DNA of 64,000 nt from Enterovibrio qingdaonensis (GTDB taxonomy: Bacteria; Pseudomonadota; Gammaproteobacteria; Enterobacterales; Vibrionaceae). Below the pieces are notes generated by a model that worked only from the letters and a program-made list of their open reading frames with translations, was not told the origin of the DNA and made no database searches. The position numbers and the translations under genes were made by a program. Below, piece after piece: positions 56,558 through 64,000 of the stretch. Position 1 is the first letter of the stretch, and every line of letters starts with the position of its first letter. The DNA lies in NCBI RefSeq assembly GCF_028683135.1, contig NZ_JAJUBB010000011.1, positions 1-64,000 of the forward strand, in the 5' to 3' direction.

Positions 56558-58240
56558 TCAATCGTCGAACTGCATTTCTCCCGCAGAACTCCCATCAGAG
56601 TACTTGCCGACCCATTTACCCACTTTTTCGCCTGCGCGGAAGCTGCCCGTCCACATTACGGTTTTGCTTGTTTCAGGAAGAATGGTCTGCCATTCGCCCT
56701 CTTCTTTGCCATCGACGAAGTTACCTTTCGACCAAAGCGTTCCGTCATCATCGTACAATTCAAAAGGCCCATGCTGAATGCCGTTGGAATAGGTTTCCAA
56801 TTTCTCCAACCCACCATAGCGGAAGTATTTTTTCACTTCACCATGGTATTCCCCTTTCTTGTTGTAGTTGATGGTGCGTTTACCGTCCCAATTACGTTCC
56901 CAGTAGCCGTATTCTACGCCTTCAAAATACTCACCCTGCTCGATGATTTCACCAAACTGCGTAAGAGCAAATTTGCCATGAGGAACACCATGTTTATAGT
57001 GTTGCGACTTCGCCTTATGGTCGACCAATTGCGTGAGATACAAATTGTGGTATTTCCCATCGACTGTTTCAGTGCGATGAGTTAACTCACCCTCAACAAA
57101 GGATTCAGAGAGTCTCCACGCTTTGCTTTCATCTTCTTGTTCCCTTGAAACAACCTTACCGTCTTTATATCTGTATTCATCACTGATTCGGTTCTGGTTT
57201 TCATCAAAGCTGATGGAAAGTGCGAACACTTTCTCGCCACGTTGATTAAACTCTTTTTTCGCAATCAAGCGACTGTCAGCGTTGTACTCATAAATGGCTT
57301 GAACAACATCACTTTGCTCGTGAAACACGCGCTGCTCACCCACATTTTTCCCGTTAACATAACTGACAATCTGGGTGGTATTTCCAGACTCATCATATTC
57401 GCTAGAAACGCCGTTTAATTCGCCATTGGCAAAGTGCTGTTTGGAAGACAACTGACCGTTGGCATGCCAGGTGAGCGTCTCCCCATGCTTCTCGCCATTT
57501 CTATAATTTTCCTGTTCAATTTTGTTCCCCGCTTCGTCATAGCGAAGAAAAACACCTTCATATTTGTTGAATGCAGATTGCCCTTCACTCTTGAGCTGGC
57601 CACCATAGTAATACGCTTTGTACTTTCCATGACGCTTGCCATGTTGGAAGTTCATTTCATAGTTAATATTGGCATTTTCAAAATAGTTGAACGTGGGTCC
57701 ATGCATCTCATCATCGAGCCACGTTGTCAGGGTCATGACGGAGCCATTTCCCCGATACTGCAGGCTTTCTCCGGTTTTTTTCCCATCCAGCATTTCAAAC
57801 TGTTCAGACAAATGACCATTTGAATAGAAGACCTTCTGCGTCCCTTCCAATACACCATTTACATAATGCTGCTCTTTCTTTAGAACACCAGAAGAATAAG
57901 TCTGCTGCACGCCATGCAGATTTCCTTCACTGTTTCGGTGCCCCTTACGTTTAATGATGCCTTGCCATGTGTAGTACTCAAAATCACCGACGATATTTGC
58001 TTTCCCCGGCACGGGTGCGTTAAACGCTCCTTTAAAATAGGCCGTGTTGTAGTCAATGTAATAAATAACCGCAGGCCAGGTTCCGTTTTGCTCGGTGAGA
58101 GGCTCTCTCATGTAATAGGTGGCTTTCTTATCGTCAGACACCAACGCGAACTTGCTATCAAGTAATAGGCTTTCGGCAAAAACAGGTGACATCATGAACA
58201 ATGAACTCACCATGAGTCCAAACAGAGTTAAGTAACGCAT
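56558..58240 (-). CDS. Exported MORN_2-repeat protein (paralogue B)
   Basis: The 560-residue protein starts at ATG 58240 after AGAGGAACTG and has a signal peptide ending PVFA (about residue 22). The body consists of many imperfect MORN_2 / YwqK-type repeats with the pattern G-x-x-x-x-Y-x-x-N-G-x-L (for example HGKYKAYYYGGQLKSEGQ). These form an elongated beta structure. It shares layout and sequence with the neighbour at 58314-60209, including the start of the mature part (YYMREPLTEQNGTWPAVIYY versus YYLREPLVERDGVWPVSVYF), so the two arose by duplication. YwqK proteins are sometimes annotated as antitoxins, but no toxin gene is adjacent. Function unknown. Confidence 0.82.
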   Translation of the reverse strand: MRYLTLFGLMVSSLFMMSPVFAESLLLDSKFALVSDDKKATYYMREPLTEQNGTWPAVIYYIDYNTAYFKGAFNAPVPGKANIVGDFEYYTWQGIIKRKGHRNSEGNLHGVQQTYSSGVLKKEQHYVNGVLEGTQKVFYSNGHLSEQFEMLDGKKTGESLQYRGNGSVMTLTTWLDDEMHGPTFNYFENANINYEMNFQHGKRHGKYKAYYYGGQLKSEGQSAFNKYEGVFLRYDEAGNKIEQENYRNGEKHGETLTWHANGQLSSKQHFANGELNGVSSEYDESGNTTQIVSYVNGKNVGEQRVFHEQSDVVQAIYEYNADSRLIAKKEFNQRGEKVFALSISFDENQNRISDEYRYKDGKVVSREQEDESKAWRLSESFVEGELTHRTETVDGKYHNLYLTQLVDHKAKSQHYKHGVPHGKFALTQFGEIIEQGEYFEGVEYGYWERNWDGKRTINYNKKGEYHGEVKKYFRYGGLEKLETYSNGIQHGPFELYDDDGTLWSKGNFVDGKEEGEWQTILPETSKTVMWTGSFRAGEKVGKWVGKYSDGSSAGEMQFDD

Positions 58241-58285
58241 CAGTTCCTCTTTTGGCGTTGTAGAGCGGCAGAGAGTTTGAGAGAA

Positions 58286-58306
58286 CAAGGCACCCTTGGG
58301 TGCCTT
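58286..58306 (-). terminator. Hairpin between the two MORN_2 genes
   Basis: CAAGGCACCC / GGTGCCTTG stem in the 73-bp gap. The following T content is low, so it may attenuate rather than end transcription, or protect the upstream transcript. Confidence 0.5.
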
Positions 58307-58313
58307 GGTATTT

Positions 58314-60209
58314 TTAACTATTGTCACCGAATATAGATAAGCCTTTATCATCACTCATCACAAGGCTTCCCATGCTATAAATCTCTGAATAGTAGATCTT
58401 GCCATCGGTGCCGTAGCTGTCGGTGTTTCCGTCCCTTTCGTCATCGACATAACGTACGATGAGCTTCAGGTTTCCACTTTCGCCAAAATAGTAGAATGCG
58501 CCTTGCTTTCGACCTAACTCATCGAATTGCTCGCGGCCCATTTCATACCCTGCGCCGGAGCGCGCAAACCATTTCCCGACTTTAATTCCGTCTTGATATT
58601 CACCAGACCAAATTCTAACGTCGTACTCATACTCTTCTTGATGTTGCCATTGGCCATCCCGCTTGCCGTCAATATAGTTACCTTTAGCGAGTAACCCGCC
58701 TTCGTCGCTGTAATTTTCGGTAAGGCCATGTAGTTGGCCATTGCGGTACTGCTCGCTCACGGTTTGTCTGCCATCCGCATTAATCGAGGTTAGCTCGCCA
58801 TGTAATTGACCCTTACGGTTGTAGTTCTCGGTGCGAACAATTCCGTCAAAGTGCCATACCCACGAACCGCTCTTTTTGCCGTTGTAGTAGGTGCCACTTT
58901 CTATCGTGTCGCCCACCGGCGTAACAACAAAGTATTTGCCATGTCGAACGCCGTGCTTGTAATGGGTCGTTTCCACGTTATCCGTGAAGACATCGATTTG
59001 GATAAAGACGTTATGACGCTTACCAGCTACCTCTTCCTCCCGGCGCGTCAGATTCCCTTCCTCGTCAAAGCGCTCTTCTAGCTGCCATTTCTTGTGTTCG
59101 TTTTCTTGGATGCGTGAAACAAGCACCGAATTGCGATACTCCTTTTCATCACTAATGCGTTTTTTGTTCTTAAATGACGCAACGTATTCGTAGGTTTTAG
59201 CACCTTCTTCGTTAAAACGAACTCTGTCCGTTACCTCTCCATCTTTATTGATATTGGCCGCTTCTTGAACCGCGTCAACCCGGTCAAAATAACTGCGCTG
59301 TGAACCAACCTGTATGCCTTTAACAAGGTAATTAACGCGCTTCAAATTGCCAGACGCATAGTAGTGCGTCACCGAGCCATGCTGCTTTCCGTACGCGTAG
59401 TTTTCTTCATAGCGCAATTTGTCTTCTGCATACCACCCGCGAACAACACCGTGCTTTTTGTCATTTCGGAAGGCGGTTTCAAGGTATAAAAAACCATTCT
59501 CGCTGTAGGAATACCCGATGCCTTCTCGCTTATCATTCACATAATTGACGCGATGAGAAACTTGCCCATTTTCGTAGTAGCTCGTGTACTCGCCGTGCAC
59601 CCTATCCATCTTGTGATGAACGCTGTAGCTAACCGTGCCGTTTCGGGAGTAATACAGTTGTCGGCCATCGGTTTTACCATCCACATAGTTAAAACGGTGC
59701 GACACCGTGCCATCTTCGAAGTAATAGAGGTTTTCTCCGACAACAATGCCGTTCTTATTGGTGTACTCTTCTTCAACCTGACCGCTCGGGTAAAAGGTTC
59801 GGGTTATGCCATGCCTTTTACTCGCGACAAACTCAGCCTCTTCAGTTAACACGCCGTTTTCATCATAAAAACGGGTTAATCCTTCATACTGACCTTTTTC
59901 GTTGCGGCTACCTGTAGAAAGCAAATTGCCGTTGTCATGATAGATCTTGTACTCACCCACGGATTTCCCCGTGGAAATATCACCACTATTAAACGTACCT
60001 TCAAAGTTGAGTATCTCACCGCCTTGGAAATAGACACTGACAGGCCACACACCATCACGCTCCACCAGCGGTTCGCGGAGATAGTAGCTGGCTTGAGATT
60101 CTGACTTAACAATATTCCAATCGTCATCAAGCCAAATTGGCGAAGCCCAAACGGTCAACGCGCTGAACATGCTCGCAAGGACGAGCGAACGAACCAATAA
60201 TCGTTGCAT
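58314..60209 (-). CDS. Exported MORN_2-repeat protein (paralogue A)
   Basis: This 631-residue protein has a signal peptide (about 1-22, ending TVWA) and numerous MORN_2 repeats from about residue 90 to 600, such as HGITRTFYPSGQVEEEY and DGRQLYYSRNGTVSY. It is paralogous to the 56558-58240 product. It follows the large lipoprotein gene by 4 bp, so translation is likely coupled. No enzymatic domain is apparent; a binding or scaffold role at the cell surface or in the periplasm fits the composition (rich in Tyr, Asn, Gly and charged residues). Confidence 0.82.
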   Translation of the reverse strand: MQRLLVRSLVLASMFSALTVWASPIWLDDDWNIVKSESQASYYLREPLVERDGVWPVSVYFQGGEILNFEGTFNSGDISTGKSVGEYKIYHDNGNLLSTGSRNEKGQYEGLTRFYDENGVLTEEAEFVASKRHGITRTFYPSGQVEEEYTNKNGIVVGENLYYFEDGTVSHRFNYVDGKTDGRQLYYSRNGTVSYSVHHKMDRVHGEYTSYYENGQVSHRVNYVNDKREGIGYSYSENGFLYLETAFRNDKKHGVVRGWYAEDKLRYEENYAYGKQHGSVTHYYASGNLKRVNYLVKGIQVGSQRSYFDRVDAVQEAANINKDGEVTDRVRFNEEGAKTYEYVASFKNKKRISDEKEYRNSVLVSRIQENEHKKWQLEERFDEEGNLTRREEEVAGKRHNVFIQIDVFTDNVETTHYKHGVRHGKYFVVTPVGDTIESGTYYNGKKSGSWVWHFDGIVRTENYNRKGQLHGELTSINADGRQTVSEQYRNGQLHGLTENYSDEGGLLAKGNYIDGKRDGQWQHQEEYEYDVRIWSGEYQDGIKVGKWFARSGAGYEMGREQFDELGRKQGAFYYFGESGNLKLIVRYVDDERDGNTDSYGTDGKIYYSEIYSMGSLVMSDDKGLSIFGDNS

Positions 60210-60213
60210 CTTC

Positions 60214-62469
60214 TTATCCTTTTTTCAGCGGTGGGAAAGTCGTCACGAAGGTTCTCTCTAAAGGCTCACCTTCTATTTTGAAGTACTCAGCACGGGATAT
60301 TTTGCCGGACATTTTGATATACGTATCATCAAACAAAACCTCTGTAATGGGTCTATCGTCAACGGTAAATACATTGCCGTGGGTATCAATCGGCAAGAGT
60401 TGTTGGCCTGACTTGTCGGAAATGCGATAGCGACTGACAAACTGCTTAAGCGTTTGATTTTTATCGAAGCCTTCCACGGTATTCACGTCAATCAACCAAG
60501 GAAAAGTGCTTGTTGTAAGCGCGACATCCCCCCACGATGGCTTTCCTTCACATGCTAAGCGTGTCGTGACTTCTAAATCGTAGAAATAGCGTCTGATGCC
60601 ATCTGGCGTCATCAGTTGATATGCCGTCGAGTTTTTCGCAATTTTGGATGGCGCACCGGCGACGTCATTGTTCGTCATTGGTTGCGGTTTCCAGACCAAT
60701 TTGTGGCCATTAATCTCAGGCGCATTCTCAATGCTGAATTGGCACACGTTCTCCCACTCATAAGGCAGTGCAACCGCCGCATTTTGAGCAGACTCGGTTT
60801 CCAAACTCAAATCACCGGTAAAGCTAAATGTTGTGTTGTTTTGGCTTGGTTTTTTGATGTCTGATTCGACAACCACGTAGCCGTAGTCTGGTGATACATC
60901 CATTGGCGGCATTTCAGCACTCGACAAGAACAACGATTTCTCAACGAAAACCACGTCACGCGAGAAACTCACGTCTTTGCTTTGGCTATGCACAAGGAAG
61001 GTAACGTTTGTCGGCGCCTCTGAAAGCTTCACCGCGATCGTTCTTTCTGTCGTCGCAGGGTCTCCCAAATAGCTAAACATTTGTTTGGCACTAGGCATAA
61101 ACCACTGAGGAAGGCTCTCTGGTTGCAGGAAACTGATTTGCCCCTGCATGCCACCAATGTCCAATGCCAACTGGCTGTGTTCGGTGTCGGTGTACTCTAG
61201 TAAGTACTCATTTTGCGTATCCGCAACCTTTGTCGCCGTCAGTGTGATGTCACCGAGTTGAAAGGTTTGTTTTTCGCTTTGTGTCCACTGCACGTTATGA
61301 CGCTTCGACGACACGTCATAGTAATCAACCCGCGCAGAGATTGTTTCAATGTCCTTTATCGCTTCTTGCTTGCTCCAACCAAGCGGCATCACGTTTGCAG
61401 ATACATTCATTTGCTCATCAAGGAACTGCTGATCGAGTGGGAAGGCGAGTGCAATGTCGATTGGCTTACCGCCGGAGGAAGCACTTGCATCACGAAATAC
61501 GATCTTACCAATTTGCGTGTCTTCAGTAAGATCTGTGGCGAAAGCAACCTGAAACCCTTCGTGATTTTCGTACATCATGCCGCGGTCATACGGCAATACA
61601 TCGTCGAGGTTAAGCACGACGGGGGCTTGCTTACCCTCCGACAACGGCGGGATATCAAACCAATAGCGTTCATCGTCATAGTAGGCGTTGTAAAAGATCT
61701 CTGCGAACGTCCCTATTGGTTCCTCTTCGGGGTGCATTGCCAACGCAAATTGCGTCATCTTGGTGGCACCGAACACCTCGACGGGCACGTTCATGACAAG
61801 CAGCACTTTTTCAAACCAACCGTTTTCACGGCTAATTTCAAGTTGGCCATAAAGCTGTGTCTTTGCGTCGTCCTCGGATTGAGAAGAGACAGTGACAAAC
61901 AAGGATTTCTCTGTGACTTTTTGAACGGTTAACGTGGCCGATTCACCATGAAAATGCGGCAACGCAATCTGGCTACCCTCTTCTACGGGAATCGACTGAA
62001 GGAATCCCGGCGTATTCATGGTCGATTGCAGGCCGTTGATTAAGACTTGCCCACCTTGAGCGACGAACGTTTGCCATTGATCGGTATTCTTGGCTTTAAA
62101 ATCTGTCAGTTCCCCACTTTTGCCATTCAAAGAAAGATCAAAACCGGACGAAAATACCTGTTGAATTCGGTCATTACCGTGTGGCGACTCGATACTAGAG
62201 AAACCTGAAGAACCGACGCCTAATTGCAAGTGCTCTGGCGTAACGTGCAATTTCAGCGTATCGCCCACCTGATCAACCCGGTAATGCACCAAGCTCTGGC
62301 TAAGCATCAACGTGACTGGCTCCCGTTCTGCATCTCGCGCTGTATGGGCATAAACCCAATAGCGTTTTTCATCGCCCTGTTCTGGTGAAAAGGTGACGGA
62401 CTCGCCGCAGGCAGTGAGGGTAAAAATAACAGGAAGGAAAAGTGCTTTTAAACAGTTAGTTAGGTACAT
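60214..62469 (-). CDS. Large lipoprotein of unknown function
   Basis: The 751-residue protein starts at ATG 62469 (MYLTNCLKALFLPVIFTLTA) with lipobox LTAC, so it is lipid-anchored through Cys23. A longer frame upstream would place the signal peptide about 55 residues inside the protein and is rejected. The mature protein has many short beta strands and three or more similar Thr/Ser/Gln-rich stretches; no known domain is evident to me. It is the first gene of the operon and is followed after 4 bp by the MORN_2 protein, suggesting a surface or periplasmic complex. Confidence 0.75.
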   Translation of the reverse strand: MYLTNCLKALFLPVIFTLTACGESVTFSPEQGDEKRYWVYAHTARDAEREPVTLMLSQSLVHYRVDQVGDTLKLHVTPEHLQLGVGSSGFSSIESPHGNDRIQQVFSSGFDLSLNGKSGELTDFKAKNTDQWQTFVAQGGQVLINGLQSTMNTPGFLQSIPVEEGSQIALPHFHGESATLTVQKVTEKSLFVTVSSQSEDDAKTQLYGQLEISRENGWFEKVLLVMNVPVEVFGATKMTQFALAMHPEEEPIGTFAEIFYNAYYDDERYWFDIPPLSEGKQAPVVLNLDDVLPYDRGMMYENHEGFQVAFATDLTEDTQIGKIVFRDASASSGGKPIDIALAFPLDQQFLDEQMNVSANVMPLGWSKQEAIKDIETISARVDYYDVSSKRHNVQWTQSEKQTFQLGDITLTATKVADTQNEYLLEYTDTEHSQLALDIGGMQGQISFLQPESLPQWFMPSAKQMFSYLGDPATTERTIAVKLSEAPTNVTFLVHSQSKDVSFSRDVVFVEKSLFLSSAEMPPMDVSPDYGYVVVESDIKKPSQNNTTFSFTGDLSLETESAQNAAVALPYEWENVCQFSIENAPEINGHKLVWKPQPMTNNDVAGAPSKIAKNSTAYQLMTPDGIRRYFYDLEVTTRLACEGKPSWGDVALTTSTFPWLIDVNTVEGFDKNQTLKQFVSRYRISDKSGQQLLPIDTHGNVFTVDDRPITEVLFDDTYIKMSGKISRAEYFKIEGEPLERTFVTTFPPLKKG

Positions 62470-63030
62470 CCATTTATCCCATAACAAAGTAAATTCTGAG
62501 CTCGCAGTTGCGCAATTCGGCCATTTAAAAAGGAAATACCCGCTTAAAATCACGCAGTAAAAACATCTCAACGCTGGCTGGCTTGATAGCAATACCGTCC
62601 GAGAACGAAGCGATATCGCCTTAAAAACCAACGTTTAGTAAAAACTTTCAGGTCGAGATAGTATCGACACATTGCTCAGTTAAATAGTTGATTTAAATCT
62701 GAATTCATCTTTCTGCTTTCACTTCAAATTTTAAACTGTATCTATATGCAACTTACATTTTTCTAGTGCTATTGCGAAAAGGTGCCTTATGGCACCTTTT
62801 TTTAGGTCTACATCACGATAATCCCGCCTAAAAACCCACCAAAAGCCTACCAAATTCACAAATAGACCCCGTTGTGTGATTGCCTTCTCGTTCGATGAAA
62901 CATGCAACATTTCTCCAGTAAAGGGCGTATTTGTCCAATATCTTTGGCAACGTCTGCGGCGCATAATCTCCCCATAAACAACGAGGTGAAAAACCTTATT
63001 AATTCCAAAACGTTAATGAAAAGGTCTCTT
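62470..63030. other. Divergent region between the lipoprotein operon and the PTS gene
   Basis: This 561-bp gap contains both promoters and an isolated terminator-like hairpin at 62777-62803. No gene is supported; short minus-strand frames lack ribosome-binding sites. A weak Cra-like sequence (CAAAACGTTAATGA, about 63006-63019) lies close to the PTS start. Confidence 0.5.
62777..62803 (+). terminator. Isolated terminator in the leader of the PTS gene
   Basis: AAAAGGTGCC / GGCACCTTTT stem with loop TTAT and a run of seven or more T reading rightward, about 230 bp before the PTS start. No rightward gene precedes it in the window, so it may end a small RNA or a leader transcript. Confidence 0.75.
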
Positions 63031-64000
63031 ATGAAAACAAATGTTGCAGAACTCAAACGACACCTCCTCACGGGTACCAGCCACATGCTGCCGTTCGTTG
63101 TTGCGGGTGGTGTACTTCTTGCTCTGTCTGTAATGCTGGGTGGTAAAGGCGCGGTTCCAGAAGGTGTTTTCCTAGAAGGCATTTGGGACATGGGTATCGC
63201 AGGTTTCACCCTGTTCGTTCCTGTTCTGGGTGGTTACATCGCTTACTCAATCGCTGACCGTCCAGCTCTAGCGCCTGGTATGATTGGTGCTTACCTTGCT
63301 AACCAAGTACAAGCAGGTTTCCTTGGTGCTATCGTGGTGGGTTTCATCGCGGGTTATGTAGTACTGCAACTGAAGCGCATCCCTCTTTCTAACAAGCTTA
63401 AAGCGCTTTCTACTTATTTCATCATCCCAATCGGCGGTACTTTCATCGTATCTGCACTGGTTGTATGGGTGATCGGCCAGCCAATCGCTTCTTTCATGCT
63501 GTTCATGAACGAAGGTCTGCAATCAATGGCGGGTACTTCTAAAGCGGTTCTGGGTGCAATCCTAGGTGGTATGACTGCATTCGATATGGGCGGTCCAATC
63601 AACAAAGTAGCAACCCTGTTCGCACAAACTCAAGTTGGCACTCAGCCTTGGCTGATGGGCGGTGTTGGTGTCGCAATCTGTGTTCCACCACTAGGTATGG
63701 CTCTGGCAACATTCCTTGCTCCTAAGAAATACTCTCCAGAAGAGAAAGAAGCAGGTAAAGCAGCGGCAATCATGGGCTGTATCGGTATCACTGAAGGTGC
63801 AATCCCATTCGCAGCGAATGACCCAGCACGTGTAATCCCAGCAATCGTAGCAGGCGGTATCGTAGGTAACGTCGTCGCATTCCTGGCTGGCGTACTGAAC
63901 CACGCACCTTGGGGTGGCCTGATTGTTCTGCCGGTAGTTGAAGGCCGCATGATGTACGTCGTCGCTGTCATCGCCGGTGCCGCAACCACGGCTCTGATTG
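63031..64000 (+). CDS. Fructose-family PTS permease IIC component (partial, runs off the window)
   Basis: The first 323 residues are present. Multiple membrane helices and the fructose-class EIIC motifs GTSHMLPFVVAGGVLLALS near the N-terminus and GITEGAIPFAANDP (about residues 252-265) identify it. EIIC forms the sugar channel of the phosphotransferase system. The N-terminus has no IIA or IIB domain, so those are encoded separately or after the window. The start is preceded by AAAAGGTCTCTT. Codon choice looks more biased than in neighbouring genes, suggesting high expression. The exact sugar (fructose, mannitol-like or mannosylglycerate) cannot be told. Confidence 0.9.
   Translation, partial: MKTNVAELKRHLLTGTSHMLPFVVAGGVLLALSVMLGGKGAVPEGVFLEGIWDMGIAGFTLFVPVLGGYIAYSIADRPALAPGMIGAYLANQVQAGFLGAIVVGFIAGYVVLQLKRIPLSNKLKALSTYFIIPIGGTFIVSALVVWVIGQPIASFMLFMNEGLQSMAGTSKAVLGAILGGMTAFDMGGPINKVATLFAQTQVGTQPWLMGGVGVAICVPPLGMALATFLAPKKYSPEEKEAGKAAAIMGCIGITEGAIPFAANDPARVIPAIVAGGIVGNVVAFLAGVLNHAPWGGLIVLPVVEGRMMYVVAVIAGAATTALI

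Noticed and set aside
56558-60209. YwqK-type toxin-antitoxin system
   Set aside because: Both MORN_2 proteins have signal peptides and neither has a small toxin gene beside it; the antitoxin label comes from the family name only.
61213-61932. 239-codon frame opposite the large lipoprotein gene
   Set aside because: No domain, unlikely composition with many His, Cys and Arg, and the minus-strand gene has a lipobox and operon context.

Overview
The window looks like a chromosomal segment of a marine Vibrionaceae gammaproteobacterium. The evidence is the syntenic block cydA-cydB-cydX-ybgE / ybgC-tolQ-tolR-tolA-tolB-pal-cpoB / nadA next to ruvAB, the aspS-yebC-ruvC block, cmoAB, and a moderate G+C content (mid-to-high forties by eye). 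Grimontia/Enterovibrio-like relatives seem plausible, but the genus is an inference. Gene density is high and most of the first 39 kb is transcribed leftward.

Region 1 (1-7.6 kb) is a dimethylsulfoniopropionate (DMSP) catabolism locus: a two-domain class III CoA-transferase (DddD type), a LysR regulator, a BCCT carrier (DddT type) and an iron-containing alcohol dehydrogenase (DddB type), followed by a BASS-family carrier. Region 2 (7.7-19.9 kb) is housekeeping: nadA, the Tol-Pal envelope system, the CydABX terminal oxidase and RuvAB. A 264-bp element with inverted ends sits between nadA and its terminator.

Region 3 (20-29 kb) separates ruvAB from ruvC. It holds a second cytochrome bd of the CioAB type with a DUF2474 small subunit, then a nucleoside module (NupC carrier, YeiL-like Crp/Fnr regulator, DeoD phosphorylase). 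A shared GGACA-N2-TGTCC palindrome lies in front of both nupC and deoD. A DUF3012 lipoprotein, an ABC exporter and two small envelope genes follow. Region 4 (29-33.6 kb) is ruvC-yebC-aspS and a divergent DUF72/YecE gene.

Region 5 (33.6-39 kb) is an envelope export operon: RND/MMPL transporter, LolA-like periplasmic protein and predicted outer-membrane barrel, preceded by a TetR gene. Between TetR and the operon are four exact TGACG-N3-CGTCA operators plus one degenerate copy. Region 6 (39-45.7 kb) has cmoAB, a three-gene set of retropepsin-like lipoprotein, 7TM inactive transglutaminase and RimK-like ATP-grasp ligase, and a MalY/PatB C-S lyase.

Region 7 (45.8-56.5 kb) is accessory and rich in regulators: a short tyrosine recombinase, two GNATs, two AraC regulators, DUF3861/MarR, LysR/enoyl-CoA hydratase, DUF1097, and a cytochrome c' / b561 / MarR locus. 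Region 8 (56.5-62.5 kb) is an operon of one large lipoprotein and two exported MORN_2-repeat paralogues of unknown role. The window ends inside a fructose-family PTS IIC gene. No rRNA, tRNA, CRISPR array or complete insertion sequence was recognised.
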